DNA from: Nostoc punctiforme NIES-2108
GTDB taxonomy: Bacteria > Cyanobacteriota > Cyanobacteriia > Cyanobacteriales > Nostocaceae
DNA length: 46,837 nt
Assembly: GCA_003326195.1 (NCBI GenBank)
Contig: LXQE01000159.1
Span: 86,576 to 133,412 of the forward strand
Reading direction: 5' to 3'
Under the pieces are notes generated by a model. That model made no database searches and was not told the origin of the DNA. It worked only from the letters and a program-made list of their open reading frames with translations. Position numbers and translations under genes: made by a program. Below are positions 17,062 to 25,764 of this stretch, piece by piece. Within the stretch, counting starts at the first letter, position 1. Every line of letters begins with the position of its first letter.

Positions 17062-18369
17062 ATGGACGCTGAGGAACTGTTGGAGAAATACGCCGCAGGG
17101 GAACGGAAATTTCATTCAGTAAATTTGAGTCAAGAAAATCTCAAAGGTGCAGAACTCAGTGAAATAGACCTAACTAGTGCAAATTTGACTGGAGTTGATT
17201 TAAGTGGAGCAAACTTAACCCAAGCAAAACTTAATAGTACAAATCTCACTAAAGCGTCTCTAATAGATACAAAATTAAATTCAGTAAGTGCTTCTTCAGC
17301 AACATTTTATTGGGCAGACCTCAATGGTGCTGACTTAAGTAGGTCAAATCTAAATGGCGCAAATTTGAATCATGCAAACTTAGAACAGGCAAACCTCACA
17401 AATGTAAACTTAAGTAGTGCGAAATTAATTTATGCAAACTTAGATATAGCAAATTTAAGTGGGGCAAATTTTAGTAGTGCAGACCTGACTGCGGCTTCTT
17501 TAGCTGAAGCTAATTTTAGTAGAGCTAATCTAACTAAGGCAAATTTGGGTCAGGCGTACTTAATTGGATCAAATTTAACTCTGGCAAACTTAAGTGAGGC
17601 AATATTGCAAAGTGCCAAACTCCAAGGAAGTATCTTTCATAGATCAAACCTGTACCAAGTTGATCTCTCAGGCATGAATTTGGCTGATATAGACTTTACA
17701 GCAGCATCTCTTCAAACTACAAACCTTACAAAAACATTTCTCCAAGGAGCGAATTTAGAAAAAGTTAATTTGCGATGGGCAAATTTAACCAAGGCAAATT
17801 TGGATGGAGCAAATTTGATAAGGGTTGACTTAACTGGGGCAAATATCTATGGGGCAACCTTTAAAGATGCTGACCTAACTGGTGCGATAATGCCAGATGG
17901 AGAAGTTTACAAACCGATCGCAGCTGAAGCGGAAATCGGTAAACAGGAAATATCGTTAGAGAAAGTAATATCTATGACCCGTAAAGTAATTAATACTGAT
18001 AACGCACCCGCACCAGTGGGCCCTTATAATCAAGCGATCGCAGCTTCAGGTCAATTTGTATTCATCGCTGGACAAATTGCCATCGATCCCCGCCTTGGTG
18101 ATGTTGTCTACACTGATGATGTTAAAAAGCAAACTGAGCAGGTCTTAGCTAATCTTGAAGCCATCCTCACAGCAGCTGGTGCGACTTTTGAAGATGTGGT
18201 AAAAACCACTGTATTCCTAGCTGATATGAACGATTTCGCGGCGGTGAATGCGGTATATGCTAAATATTTCCCGGAAAATACAGCCCCAGCGCGGGCTTGT
18301 GTGCAGGTATCGCGCTTACCTAAAGACGTGTTGGTAGAGATTGATGCGATCGCTGTGATTGGCGGTTAG
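17062..18369 (+). CDS. Pentapeptide-repeat protein fused to a RidA/YjgF domain
   Basis: A 435-residue frame with two unrelated parts. Residues 20 to about 285 are tandem pentapeptide repeats (A(N/D)LXX, as in LSGANLTQAKLNSTNLTKAS), which fold into a right-handed quadrilateral beta-helix. From Met305 (codon at 17974) to the end is a complete 131-residue RidA domain: MTRKVINTDNAPAPVGPYNQ, FIAGQIAIDP, and ARACVQVSRLPKDVLVEIDA, with the conserved catalytic Arg. RidA enzymes deaminate reactive 2-aminoacrylate and related enamines. In most cyanobacteria I know RidA is a separate gene, so this is an in-frame fusion. Internal initiation at 17974 (weak upstream AGAGAAAG) could also give free RidA. The stop codon is 13 bases before the next start. 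Confidence 0.9.
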   Translation: MDAEELLEKYAAGERKFHSVNLSQENLKGAELSEIDLTSANLTGVDLSGANLTQAKLNSTNLTKASLIDTKLNSVSASSATFYWADLNGADLSRSNLNGANLNHANLEQANLTNVNLSSAKLIYANLDIANLSGANFSSADLTAASLAEANFSRANLTKANLGQAYLIGSNLTLANLSEAILQSAKLQGSIFHRSNLYQVDLSGMNLADIDFTAASLQTTNLTKTFLQGANLEKVNLRWANLTKANLDGANLIRVDLTGANIYGATFKDADLTGAIMPDGEVYKPIAAEAEIGKQEISLEKVISMTRKVINTDNAPAPVGPYNQAIAASGQFVFIAGQIAIDPRLGDVVYTDDVKKQTEQVLANLEAILTAAGATFEDVVKTTVFLADMNDFAAVNAVYAKYFPENTAPARACVQVSRLPKDVLVEIDAIAVIGG

Positions 18370-18382
18370 GAAAAATAGAACA

Positions 18383-18637
18383 ATGAGCAAAATTTTAACG
18401 GTTACATTTGATGGTTCTGTTTTGCGCCCAGATATTCCACCTGATTTAGAACTGAACAAACACTATGTGATTACCATCGTTTCTGAGGATATTAACTCAT
18501 CTGAAACTAAAGTGGCTGATGTGTGGGATGTATTAGAAGATTTAACAGGGACAGTTGATGCACCCGAAGATTGGGCAAGTCAACATGACCATTACTTGTA
18601 TGGCACACCAAAACGTCAGCCTGAAATTAACACATGA
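18383..18637 (+). CDS. Antitoxin-like small protein (VapB-type context)
   Basis: An 84-residue acidic protein beginning MSKILTVTFDGSVLRPD, with a short beta-rich N-terminus (DLELNKHYVITIV) and a C-terminal region WDVLEDLTGTVDAPEDW ending in HYLYGTPKRQ. I recall cyanobacterial proteins of this form immediately upstream of PIN-domain toxins, so it is probably an antitoxin, but no toxin gene follows here. The ATG at 18383 is preferred over an in-frame start at 18359, which would overlap the upstream gene. It starts 13 bp after the pentapeptide/RidA stop, so cotranscription is likely. Its last 11 bases overlap the 3' end of the convergent gene. Confidence 0.65.
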   Translation: MSKILTVTFDGSVLRPDIPPDLELNKHYVITIVSEDINSSETKVADVWDVLEDLTGTVDAPEDWASQHDHYLYGTPKRQPEINT

Positions 18638-18908
18638 CGGGTGAGCGAATATTTTTAGACACTGTTTTTATCCAAGCGTTACTGTAAGATTCCGTTTCAA
18701 TATCTGGTACTTTCGCCAAAACTGCGTCGTATTTTTCTCGACTGCCTCGCTTTGCTAACTCTCCTAGATAAATTTCAGTTGTGAGTGCAGCGATTTTTTC
18801 CGCAACTGCTGTCGCCACAAACTGATCGATAGAAATGCCGTCTTGTTTGGCAAGTTCCTGCAAACTTTTGTACAAAGAGTCAGGAAGTTGGACGCTCAGG
18901 TTGCTCAT
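18627..18908 (-). CDS. Ribbon-helix-helix-like (antitoxin-type) small protein
   Basis: A 93-residue protein starting at ATG 18908. Residues 1-45 (MSNLSVQLPDSLYKSLQELA, then KQDGISIDQFVATAVAEKIAAL) fit a ribbon-helix-helix DNA-binding domain of the CopG/HicB antitoxin kind. A GELAKRGSREKYDAVLAKVPD stretch follows, recurrent in cyanobacterial antitoxin-like proteins. The relatives I remember end shortly after this motif, while here about 18 more residues follow (SNAWIKTVSKNIRSPVMC), which may reflect a frameshift or stop loss. No toxin gene is adjacent. A frame open further upstream to 18956 is not supported. Confidence 0.65.
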   Translation of the reverse strand: MSNLSVQLPDSLYKSLQELAKQDGISIDQFVATAVAEKIAALTTEIYLGELAKRGSREKYDAVLAKVPDIETESYSNAWIKTVSKNIRSPVMC

Positions 18909-19062
18909 GACAATGCTCCAATTGACGCTTCCACTGTAAGCGATGTCTAACAACAAGCCTCAGTGCGTCTACGTATTCACCAATCAATCACATTCCCTTG
19001 AATCGTTCCAAATTATCGAAGCATTGCGGTTAAAATTTGCTCAATTTAAACCCCATTCATTC

Positions 19063-19094
19063 AAAAAACTGGCCTTAATTAAAGCCAGTTTTTT
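19063..19094. terminator. Bidirectional intrinsic terminator
   Basis: An 11-bp stem (19063-19073 with 19084-19094, core ACTGGC/GCCAGT) flanked by A6 and T6 with a 10-base loop. It lies about 120 bp downstream of the minus-strand [2Fe-2S] gene, which it most likely terminates. Confidence 0.8.
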
Positions 19095-19214
19095 GATTTT
19101 ATTGCTAACTTTTAGCAAAGCTTACGGCCGAGTTATTAACGGAACACACTTGAGAAGATATTATTAAACTTTCTCATTAAAATGTCAACATTTCACTACT
19201 TAATTCTGCAAAAT

Positions 19215-19862
19215 TCACCATTTAGGTATTGCCGCTTCTCTTAAATTCTCAGGCTGTGCTGACAAGTTTTTGTCGCCAAAATGCTTGTTCATCAACGCTG
19301 GAACCTGTGCAGCTTGAATTCGGCTATGGCGCGTTTTGTCTGGCATTACTAAATTTGGCCCAGCTTTACAGTTCTTCATACAACCAGTGCCCTTAATTGT
19401 AACTTGGTCTTCTAAACCGCGATCGCTTAAAGCCGCCTCCAACGCCTGACAAACTCCTTTACCACCGCGTTTCATACAATCAGACTTTTGACACACCAAA
19501 ATCGTGGCCTTAGTCTTAGCTGGTTTTACCTTGACATTATCAATAGATGGGGATTTTTGTGGTGCTGCGATCGTTTGAATTGTTGCTATTTCAGAACGCG
19601 CCGCCATCACACGTTCAGCTTTCAGTGTAACTTTGTCTTTTTTTATATCGTATTCTTTATAACCAACAACTTGTAGCCAAGTACCTGCTGGTAGCCGCAA
19701 ATCAAAAGCAGCCCGTAAATGTTTAGCAAGTTTAACATAGCACTCACCATCATGAGTACCTAGCAGCAAACCTTTCAGTTTATAGCCGTCTTTAATCACA
19801 AAATCTATAAATCTGCCCTCAAGGCAAAATTCTGATACTTCCATATTCTGAGATGCACCCAT
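19215..19862 (-). CDS. (2Fe-2S) thioredoxin-like ferredoxin domain protein
   Basis: A 215-residue protein. Residues 1-90 form a small beta-rich domain of unknown role (LEGRFIDFVIKDGYKLKGLLL, RLPAGTWLQVVGYKEYD). A Lys/Pro-rich linker follows, then a C-terminal thioredoxin-like [2Fe-2S] domain (about 118-200) with ILVCQKSDCMKRGGKGVCQAL and GTGCMKNCKAGPNLVM. The Cys pattern fits the NuoE-like/shethna-type ferredoxin fold in which four cysteines hold the cluster. It is probably an electron carrier or redox protein with an unknown partner. The start at 19862 is firm: AAGGAGG lies 7 bases upstream. Its terminator is at 19063-19094. Confidence 0.85.
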   Translation of the reverse strand: MGASQNMEVSEFCLEGRFIDFVIKDGYKLKGLLLGTHDGECYVKLAKHLRAAFDLRLPAGTWLQVVGYKEYDIKKDKVTLKAERVMAARSEIATIQTIAAPQKSPSIDNVKVKPAKTKATILVCQKSDCMKRGGKGVCQALEAALSDRGLEDQVTIKGTGCMKNCKAGPNLVMPDKTRHSRIQAAQVPALMNKHFGDKNLSAQPENLREAAIPKW

Positions 19863-19924
19863 TTTTAACCTCCTTTTAGTTAATACAAGCTGTCAAGCGA
19901 GATATTCTCAGCAGTAGCTAAACA

Positions 19925-20188
19925 TTAGAACTGTTGATAGCGACTTTTCCAGCAACACTCAAGAATCCAAATCTGGTCTTGACGAGAGGCTGTAAATCGC
20001 CGTACTACACTCCAAAGTTGAACAGCCGCAGTCGGATTGCTAATTTCAACTTTTAATGGCTGGTTAGCCGCACAACTACAGGGAACGTCTAACTCCTCTA
20101 AGCGTTGATAGACTTGCCAGCGGTCTACCCAATTCACCTCTACAAGGTGGTTTATTTCTATTTCTGAACTATATGATTTCAAGAGCAT
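19925..20188 (-). CDS. Conserved small protein of unknown function
   Basis: An 87-residue protein starting at ATG 20188 (MLLKSYSSEIEINHLVEVNWVD). I do not recognise the family beyond an impression that similar proteins occur in Nostoc. It has no signal peptide or membrane span. Visible features are a CSC pair near residue 38-40, a second cysteine pair near the C-terminus (ECCWKSRYQQF), and a high tryptophan content. It lies 62 bp upstream of the [2Fe-2S] gene on the same strand, which suggests cotranscription, and the cysteines would suit a redox-related or metal-related role. That is only inference. Confidence 0.65.
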   Translation of the reverse strand: MLLKSYSSEIEINHLVEVNWVDRWQVYQRLEELDVPCSCAANQPLKVEISNPTAAVQLWSVVRRFTASRQDQIWILECCWKSRYQQF

Positions 20189-20637
20189 TGCCCTCAAAGT
20201 GCAACAAACTTGCAGTAACTACCGCCATTTAACTCCCTGCTTTTTGAAAATCTTAGTAGTCTAACCTCTTAAAACCAGCATACCTTAAGTGCAAACAATT
20301 CTCATTAATTTTGCAAAAAAAATAAAATTCTTGCAATCATCCCATGAGAGAGATCGGGGGGATGACAAGGAGTATTAGGGCAAGGAGGCATTTACTCCTC
20401 CATCTCCCCTCACTCCCTTCGGTAGGTATGCACACTTAATTGTTCATGTCAATAGTAATGAGAAATATACACAACTCAATGGGTGTGCCATAATCCAGCG
20501 AACAATAAACTTAAGATTTTTAGTAAACAAAAATACAAAATATTGTGATGGCAAATTGGCTTGCTCTTATTGTGAAAATGTTAATATGTAAGGAATAAGC
20601 AGTTAAAATCTATAATTGCTAAATAACGAGGAGAACA
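20189..20637 (+). promoter_or_regulatory. Intergenic region with candidate dps promoter
   Basis: The 449-base gap is AT-rich except for a purine/pyrimidine repeat cluster (20350-20420) with GCAAGGAGGCATTTACTCCTCC. A perfect -10 hexamer TATAAT lies at 20611-20616 without a matching -35 element, which suggests an activator-dependent promoter with a short leader. GAGGAG (20629-20634) is the ribosome binding site for dps. Confidence 0.5.
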
Positions 20638-21192
20638 ATGTCTGAAACGCAAACTCTGTTACGGAATTTTGGTCATGTATATGACAATCCTGTGTTGCTG
20701 GATCACAGTGTAACCGCTCCAGTTACAGAAGGATTTAACGTTGTATTAGCTAGTTTCCAGGCACTGTACTTGCAGTACCAAAAGCATCATTTTGTAGTTG
20801 AAGGCTCAGAATTTTACTCTCTGCATGAGTTTTTTAACGAAAGCTACAACCAAGTACAAGACCACGTTCATGAAATTGGAGAACGTTTAGATGGACTCGG
20901 TGGTGTGCCAGTAGCTACCTTCAGCAAATTAGCAGAATTAACCTGTTTTGAGCAAGAATCTGAAGGCGTATATTCTTCTCGCCAAATGGTGGAAAATGAC
21001 CTAGCTGCCGAACAAGCAATCATTGGCGTAATTCGTCGCCAAGCCGCTCAGGCAGAGAGTTTAGGCGATCGAGGCACACGCTATCTGTACGAAAAGATTT
21101 TGTTGAAAACTGAGGAACGTGCGTATCATTTATCTCACTTCCTCGCCAAAGACAGCTTAACTTTAGGGTTTGTCCAAGCAGCTCAAAGCTAA
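20638..21192 (+). CDS. dps: Dps-family ferritin-like DNA protection protein
   Basis: A 184-residue Dps protein. Dodecameric Dps oxidises and stores iron using peroxide and can bind DNA, protecting cells in starvation and oxidative stress. The ferroxidase-centre region is visible as YQKHHFVVEGSEFYSLHEFF followed by NESYNQVQDHVHEIGERLDGLGG, which holds the conserved His, Asp and Glu ligands of the dimer interface. The C-terminal helix is also present. Nostoc species have several Dps paralogues and I cannot say which this is. It has a strong Shine-Dalgarno site (GAGGAG) and a strong terminator at 21265-21306, so it is a single-gene unit. Confidence 0.93.
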   Translation: MSETQTLLRNFGHVYDNPVLLDHSVTAPVTEGFNVVLASFQALYLQYQKHHFVVEGSEFYSLHEFFNESYNQVQDHVHEIGERLDGLGGVPVATFSKLAELTCFEQESEGVYSSRQMVENDLAAEQAIIGVIRRQAAQAESLGDRGTRYLYEKILLKTEERAYHLSHFLAKDSLTLGFVQAAQS

Positions 21193-21264
21193 AATTCTCA
21201 TAATCTAGATTTGTCTACCTAGACTGAAAAAAAAGTTGGCAGCACCAACTATTAAAATATTATA

Positions 21265-21306
21265 AAAAATGGCAGAGAATGGTATCCCTATTTCTCTGCC
21301 ATTTTT
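21265..21306 (+). terminator. Intrinsic terminator of dps
   Basis: A perfect 15-bp stem (21265-21279 with 21292-21306, core TGGCAGAGAA) with a 12-base loop and ending in five T residues, 73 bp after the dps stop. Confidence 0.88.
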
Positions 21307-21759
21307 AATCTAAGTAAACATATTTATATAATATTTAACGTTGAAAATGTTTAGCAATTAGCTAGTTAAGATAATTTTTTATCTAAGTAATCTATTTGTG
21401 TATAAATAAGCAGACAGATAGATACCAAAATAAATCATCATTTATCGCAAGACTTATCAGATTAAATAATAAAGATTCGCAAAAGCTTTAGAAATTTGAG
21501 GTTCATAATTAAATAAAATTAAAAATACAAAATAATCATTAGCCATTGGGCATGGAGAAAGAGACAAGGTAGACAAGGAAGAGGGAGACAAGGGAGAGAC
21601 TTGTTCAATAATTCCCCCTTGTCCCCCTGCTCCCTGCTCCCCGTTCCCCACTCCCCTCCTGTCATCAAACTTAGAAAACTTAATAATAAAAAGCACCAGA
21701 GGGGGTAAAGACCCTTAAAATGATCAGGATTTCTATTCTCGTATTTCAAGGCAACGACT
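21307..21759. other. Intergenic region upstream of carB
   Basis: It is AT-rich from 21307 to 21540. From about 21545 to 21660 it holds GACAAGG/GGGAGA and CCCCTGCTCC repeat units on alternating strands. The last 90 bases before carB must include its promoter and leader, but no clear -10/-35 pair or Shine-Dalgarno site was found. Confidence 0.6.
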
Positions 21760-24700
21760 ATGCCCCGCCGTGACGACCTCCAGAAGATTCTACTGTTAGG
21801 TTCTGGTCCAATTGTGATCGGACAAGCCTGTGAGTTTGACTACTCTGGCACTCAAGCCTGCAAAGCGCTCCGAGAAGAAGGCTATGAAGTGGTTTTGGTC
21901 AACTCCAACCCTGCAACGATTATGACCGACCCGGAAACGGCCGATCGCACTTACATTGAGCCGCTGACGCCGGAATTGGTCGAAAAAGTCATCGAAAAAG
22001 AACGCCCCGATGCTTTACTACCAACAATGGGAGGACAAACTGCCCTCAATCTCGCCGTTGCTTTAGCCAAAAATGGCGTGTTGGAAAAGTACGGCGTTGA
22101 GTTAATCGGCGCGAAACTCCCAGCGATCGAAAAAGCCGAAGATCGAAAACTGTTTGGTGAAGCAATGGCAAGGATTGGCGTAGCTGTGTGTCCCAGTGAT
22201 ACAGCTGAATCTTTAGAAGAAGCCAAAGCTGTTGCCCGCCAAATTGGTACTTATCCCCTAATTATTCGTCCAGCTTTCACAATGGGTGGAAGTGGCGGTG
22301 GTATTGCCTACAACCAAGAAGAATTTGAAGAAATGGCACAGGTAGGTATAGATGCCAGCCCCGTTTCGCAAATTCTCATTGACCAGTCTTTACTCGGCTG
22401 GAAAGAATATGAACTCGAAGTGATGCGTGACTTGGCAGATAACGTGGTGATTATCTGTTCCATCGAAAACCTTGACCCGATGGGTATCCACACTGGCGAC
22501 TCAATTACCGTCGCTCCCGCGCAAACCCTTACCGATAAAGAATATCAAAGGCTGCGGGATATGGCAATTAAAATCATCCGCGAAATCGGTGTGGAAACTG
22601 GCGGTTCTAATATCCAGTTTGCCGTTAATCCAGTTAATGGGGATGTGGTGGTAATTGAGATGAACCCCCGCGTTTCGCGTAGTTCAGCTTTATCTTCCAA
22701 AGCTACGGGTTTCCCCATCGCCAAAATGGCGGCAAAATTGGCTGTGGGTTATACCTTGGATGAAATTAAAAATGACATCACCAAGAAAACTCCCGCGTCC
22801 TTTGAGCCGACAATTGACTATGTGGTGACAAAAATTCCTCGCTTCGCCTTTGAAAAGTTCCCCGGTTCTGACCCAGTACTGACAACCCAAATGAAATCAG
22901 TCGGGGAAGCAATGGCAATTGGGCGGACGTTCAACGAATCCTTCCAAAAGGCATTGCGATCGCTCGAAACCGGACGCGCTGGTTGGGGTTGCGACAAAGC
23001 CGAAAAATTACCCAGTGGTGAACAAATTCGCGCCCAACTGCGGACACCTAACCCCGATCGCATTTTCTCTGTGCGCCATGCCTTGCAACTAGGGATTAGT
23101 GCTGAGGAAATCTATGAACTGACTGGTATTGACCCGTGGTTCCTAGATAAATTTCAGCAACTGCTAGATGTCGAGAAATTCCTGAAGCGGACACCTTTGC
23201 AGCAATTGACAAAAGAGCAGTTTTATGAAGTAAAGCGTGACGGATATAGCGATCGCCAGATTGCTTATGCCACCAAAACCACCGAAGATGAAGTTCGCGC
23301 CTACCGCAAATCACTAGGGATTATCCCAGTTTATAAAACCGTAGATACCTGCGCCGCTGAATTTGAAGCCTTTACCCCTTACTACTATTCTACTTACGAA
23401 GAAGAAACAGAGGTAATGCCCGCAACCAAGCCAAAAGTGTTGATTTTGGGTGGTGGTCCCAACCGCATTGGGCAGGGAATTGAGTTTGATTATTGTTGTT
23501 GTCATGCCGCCTATGCTTTGAAGAAGGCGGGGTATGAGACGATTATGGTCAACTCCAACCCAGAGACAGTTTCGACAGATTACGATACCAGCGATCGCCT
23601 TTACTTTGAGCCTTTAACAAAAGAAGATGTCCTTAACATCATCGAGACTGAAAATCCAGTTGGGGTGATAATCCAATTTGGCGGACAAACACCGCTAAAG
23701 TTGGCTATCCCATTACAAGAGTTTCTTACCAATAACACTTCTGGACTGCTGACTAAAATCTGGGGTACATCGCCAGATTCCATCGATATGGCAGAAAACC
23801 GGGAGCGGTTTGAAAAGATTCTCCAACAGTTGAATATCGCCCAGCCGCCTAATGGTATTGCGCGGAGTTACGAAGATGCGCTGATTGTTGCTAAACGCAT
23901 TGGCTATCCGGTGGTGGTACGTCCCAGCTATGTGTTGGGGGGACGAGCGATGGAAATCGTTTATTCCGATGCTGAGTTGGAACGCTACATGACCTTTGCG
24001 GTACTAGTGGAACCAGAACATCCGATTTTGATTGATAAGTTTTTGGAAAACGCCATTGAAGTCGATGTCGATGCGATCGCCGACCACACGGGACGGGTGG
24101 TGATTGGTGGCATCATGGAACACATCGAACAGGCGGGGATTCACTCAGGAGATTCCGCTTGTTCCCTACCTTCCATTTCTCTATCACCAGCAGTTCTCAA
24201 TCAAATTCGCACATGGACGGTACAGCTAGCGCAAGCGCTGTCAGTCGTGGGATTAATGAATATTCAATTTGCCGTTGTCGGCGCAAGCAGCTATTCTCCC
24301 CAAGTTTACATTTTAGAAGCTAACCCCCGCGCTTCTCGCACAGTACCCTTTGTATCTAAAGCAACAGGCGTACAGTTAGCGAAACTAGCATCCTTAATTA
24401 TGTCGGGTAAAACCCTAGAAGAGCTACATTTCACCGAAGAAGTCATCCCAACTCACATTGCTGTAAAAGAAGCTGTATTACCCTTTAATAAATTCCCAGG
24501 AACTGATACAATATTGGGCCCAGAAATGAGATCCACTGGTGAGGTGATGGGGATTGACAGCGACTTTGGCCGTGCCTTTGCCAAAGCGGAAATGGGTGCT
24601 GGGGAGCGTTTACCGCTAAGTGGAACTGTATTTGTATCAATGAGCGATCGCGATAAAGCTGCTGCAAGTGGTGTGGTGAAGGAATTTATCGATTTGGGCT

Positions 24701-25026
24701 TTACAGTGATGGCTACCCTTGGTACACGCCGAGTTCTTCTGGAACAGGGGCTAAATATTCAATTAGTGTTAAAACTCCATGAAGGTCGTCCCCACGTCCT
24801 TGATGCGATCAAAAACCAGAAAATCCAACTTATTATCAACACACCTTCAGGGGAAGAAGCTCAGACTGATGCTAGGTTAATCCGCCGCACAGCCTTAGCT
24901 TACAAAATTCCCATCATTACTACCATCGCCGGTGCAAAAGCTACCGTCGCCGCCATCCGTTCCTTACAAAATACGACTTTGGACGTAAAAACTATCCAAG
25001 AGTACTGCCCGATCGCTAGGGAGTAG
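21760..25026 (+). CDS. carB: Carbamoyl-phosphate synthase large subunit
   Basis: CarB makes carbamoyl phosphate from bicarbonate, ammonia (from the CarA glutaminase) and two ATP, feeding arginine and pyrimidine synthesis. The 1088-residue protein has the two homologous ATP-grasp halves: the first begins ILLLGSGPIVIGQACEFDYSG, and the second begins near residue 556 with VLILGGGPNRIGQGIEFDYC. Both carry the ATP-grasp signatures (RPAFTMGGSGGGIA; RPSYVLGGRAMEIVY; EMNPRVSRSSALSSKATG; EANPRASRTVPFVSKATG). The C-terminal MGS-type regulatory domain is seen as VFVSMSDRDKAAA through INTPSGEEAQTDARLIRRTA. Length is normal. The small subunit carA is not nearby, as is usual in cyanobacteria. Arginine made through this enzyme is a substrate of CphA. 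Confidence 0.98.
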   Translation: MPRRDDLQKILLLGSGPIVIGQACEFDYSGTQACKALREEGYEVVLVNSNPATIMTDPETADRTYIEPLTPELVEKVIEKERPDALLPTMGGQTALNLAVALAKNGVLEKYGVELIGAKLPAIEKAEDRKLFGEAMARIGVAVCPSDTAESLEEAKAVARQIGTYPLIIRPAFTMGGSGGGIAYNQEEFEEMAQVGIDASPVSQILIDQSLLGWKEYELEVMRDLADNVVIICSIENLDPMGIHTGDSITVAPAQTLTDKEYQRLRDMAIKIIREIGVETGGSNIQFAVNPVNGDVVVIEMNPRVSRSSALSSKATGFPIAKMAAKLAVGYTLDEIKNDITKKTPASFEPTIDYVVTKIPRFAFEKFPGSDPVLTTQMKSVGEAMAIGRTFNESFQKALRSLETGRAGWGCDKAEKLPSGEQIRAQLRTPNPDRIFSVRHALQLGISAEEIYELTGIDPWFLDKFQQLLDVEKFLKRTPLQQLTKEQFYEVKRDGYSDRQIAYATKTTEDEVRAYRKSLGIIPVYKTVDTCAAEFEAFTPYYYSTYEEETEVMPATKPKVLILGGGPNRIGQGIEFDYCCCHAAYALKKAGYETIMVNSNPETVSTDYDTSDRLYFEPLTKEDVLNIIETENPVGVIIQFGGQTPLKLAIPLQEFLTNNTSGLLTKIWGTSPDSIDMAENRERFEKILQQLNIAQPPNGIARSYEDALIVAKRIGYPVVVRPSYVLGGRAMEIVYSDAELERYMTFAVLVEPEHPILIDKFLENAIEVDVDAIADHTGRVVIGGIMEHIEQAGIHSGDSACSLPSISLSPAVLNQIRTWTVQLAQALSVVGLMNIQFAVVGASSYSPQVYILEANPRASRTVPFVSKATGVQLAKLASLIMSGKTLEELHFTEEVIPTHIAVKEAVLPFNKFPGTDTILGPEMRSTGEVMGIDSDFGRAFAKAEMGAGERLPLSGTVFVSMSDRDKAAASGVVKEFIDLGFTVMATLGTRRVLLEQGLNIQLVLKLHEGRPHVLDAIKNQKIQLIINTPSGEEAQTDARLIRRTALAYKIPIITTIAGAKATVAAIRSLQNTTLDVKTIQEYCPIARE

Positions 25027-25032
25027 AGAGTA

Positions 25033-25340
25033 CGGAAGCAGGGGAGCAGGGGAGCAGGGAGAAATCAATTCAAAATTCAAAATGACGCTCTTTACGAGAC
25101 GCTGCGCGTAGCTTGCTTCTCTGTAAGAGTACGCGGACTCGCTCTAAGCGTTCGCGGTAGCGTCTCGTAGAGAAGCCATGCCGTTGGCGAAGCCTCTCGA
25201 AGAGAAGGCTTTACGCTGCGCTAACAAAATTCAAAATTGAAGACTGGGAGGGACACGGGGATAAGGAGAATAACCATGCCCCATGCCCCATGCCCAATTC
25301 CCCACGCCCAATTCCCCATGCCCAATTCCCAATACCCAAG
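25033..25340. repeat. Composite repeat cluster after carB
   Basis: Three layers follow carB: AGGGGAGC units (25036-25062); a GC-rich dispersed mosaic (25078-25240) bounded by ATTCAAAATGACGCTC and GCTAACAAAATTCAAAATT and containing the exact inverted copy (25096-25129) of 14601-14634; and CCCAATG/CCCCATG heptamers (25276-25340). Confidence 0.85.
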
Positions 25341-25661
25341 AAAATTAAGTAATTGTTATAAGAGAATGAATATAGTTCTCATTGAGATACTTTAACAAAT
25401 ATGAGGAAAATTATTTTAACCAGATGATTTCTTAAATTGACTTTTGGTCAGCATTAAGATATAGAGCAACGTTACATTAACTGGAAAAACCAGGAAATTT
25501 CATGTCGTTATCTAGCCAAATTCTTCTCATAAATGTTACAATTGTTAATAGGACTTCCATAAAAAATGTTTAAAAAGTGACCTTTTATCTAACTGTAGAT
25601 ACTTGTGAAAACTAGGAAATAACTGTAGTTTTAGCAGTTAAGAAGCCTAAATTTGATTATT

Positions 25662-25736
25662 ATGAGCAGCCGAGTTTCTCAGGCGCGTAAGTTGCAAACC
25701 ATAGCATGGGTTCCCAGTCTGACTGGGTAGCACCCA
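25662..25736 (+). promoter_or_regulatory. Leader of the sigma factor gene: short uORF ending in a hairpin
   Basis: The 425 bases before the sigma factor start are AT-rich. An ATG at 25662 opens a 22-codon frame (MSSRVSQARKLQTIAWVPSL, then TG and TAG at 25728-25730). Its end overlaps a two-tier hairpin: CCCAGT/ACTGGG (25713-25718 with 25722-25727) inside TGGGT/ACCCA (25707-25711 with 25732-25736). No T tract follows. It could be an attenuator-like or stabilising leader element. Translation of the uORF is unproven. Confidence 0.45.
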
Positions 25737-25764
25737 AATAAATAAAGAAAGCATCTATCCCTTA

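Noticed and set aside
22690..23505. Several minus-strand frames inside carB
   Set aside because: They are shadows of a strongly coding gene on the plus strand, with no recognisable domains of their own.
25531..25550. HLR1 (RpaB) site near GTTACAATTGTTAAT before the sigma factor
   Set aside because: Only the first half-site matches; the second direct repeat is not present.
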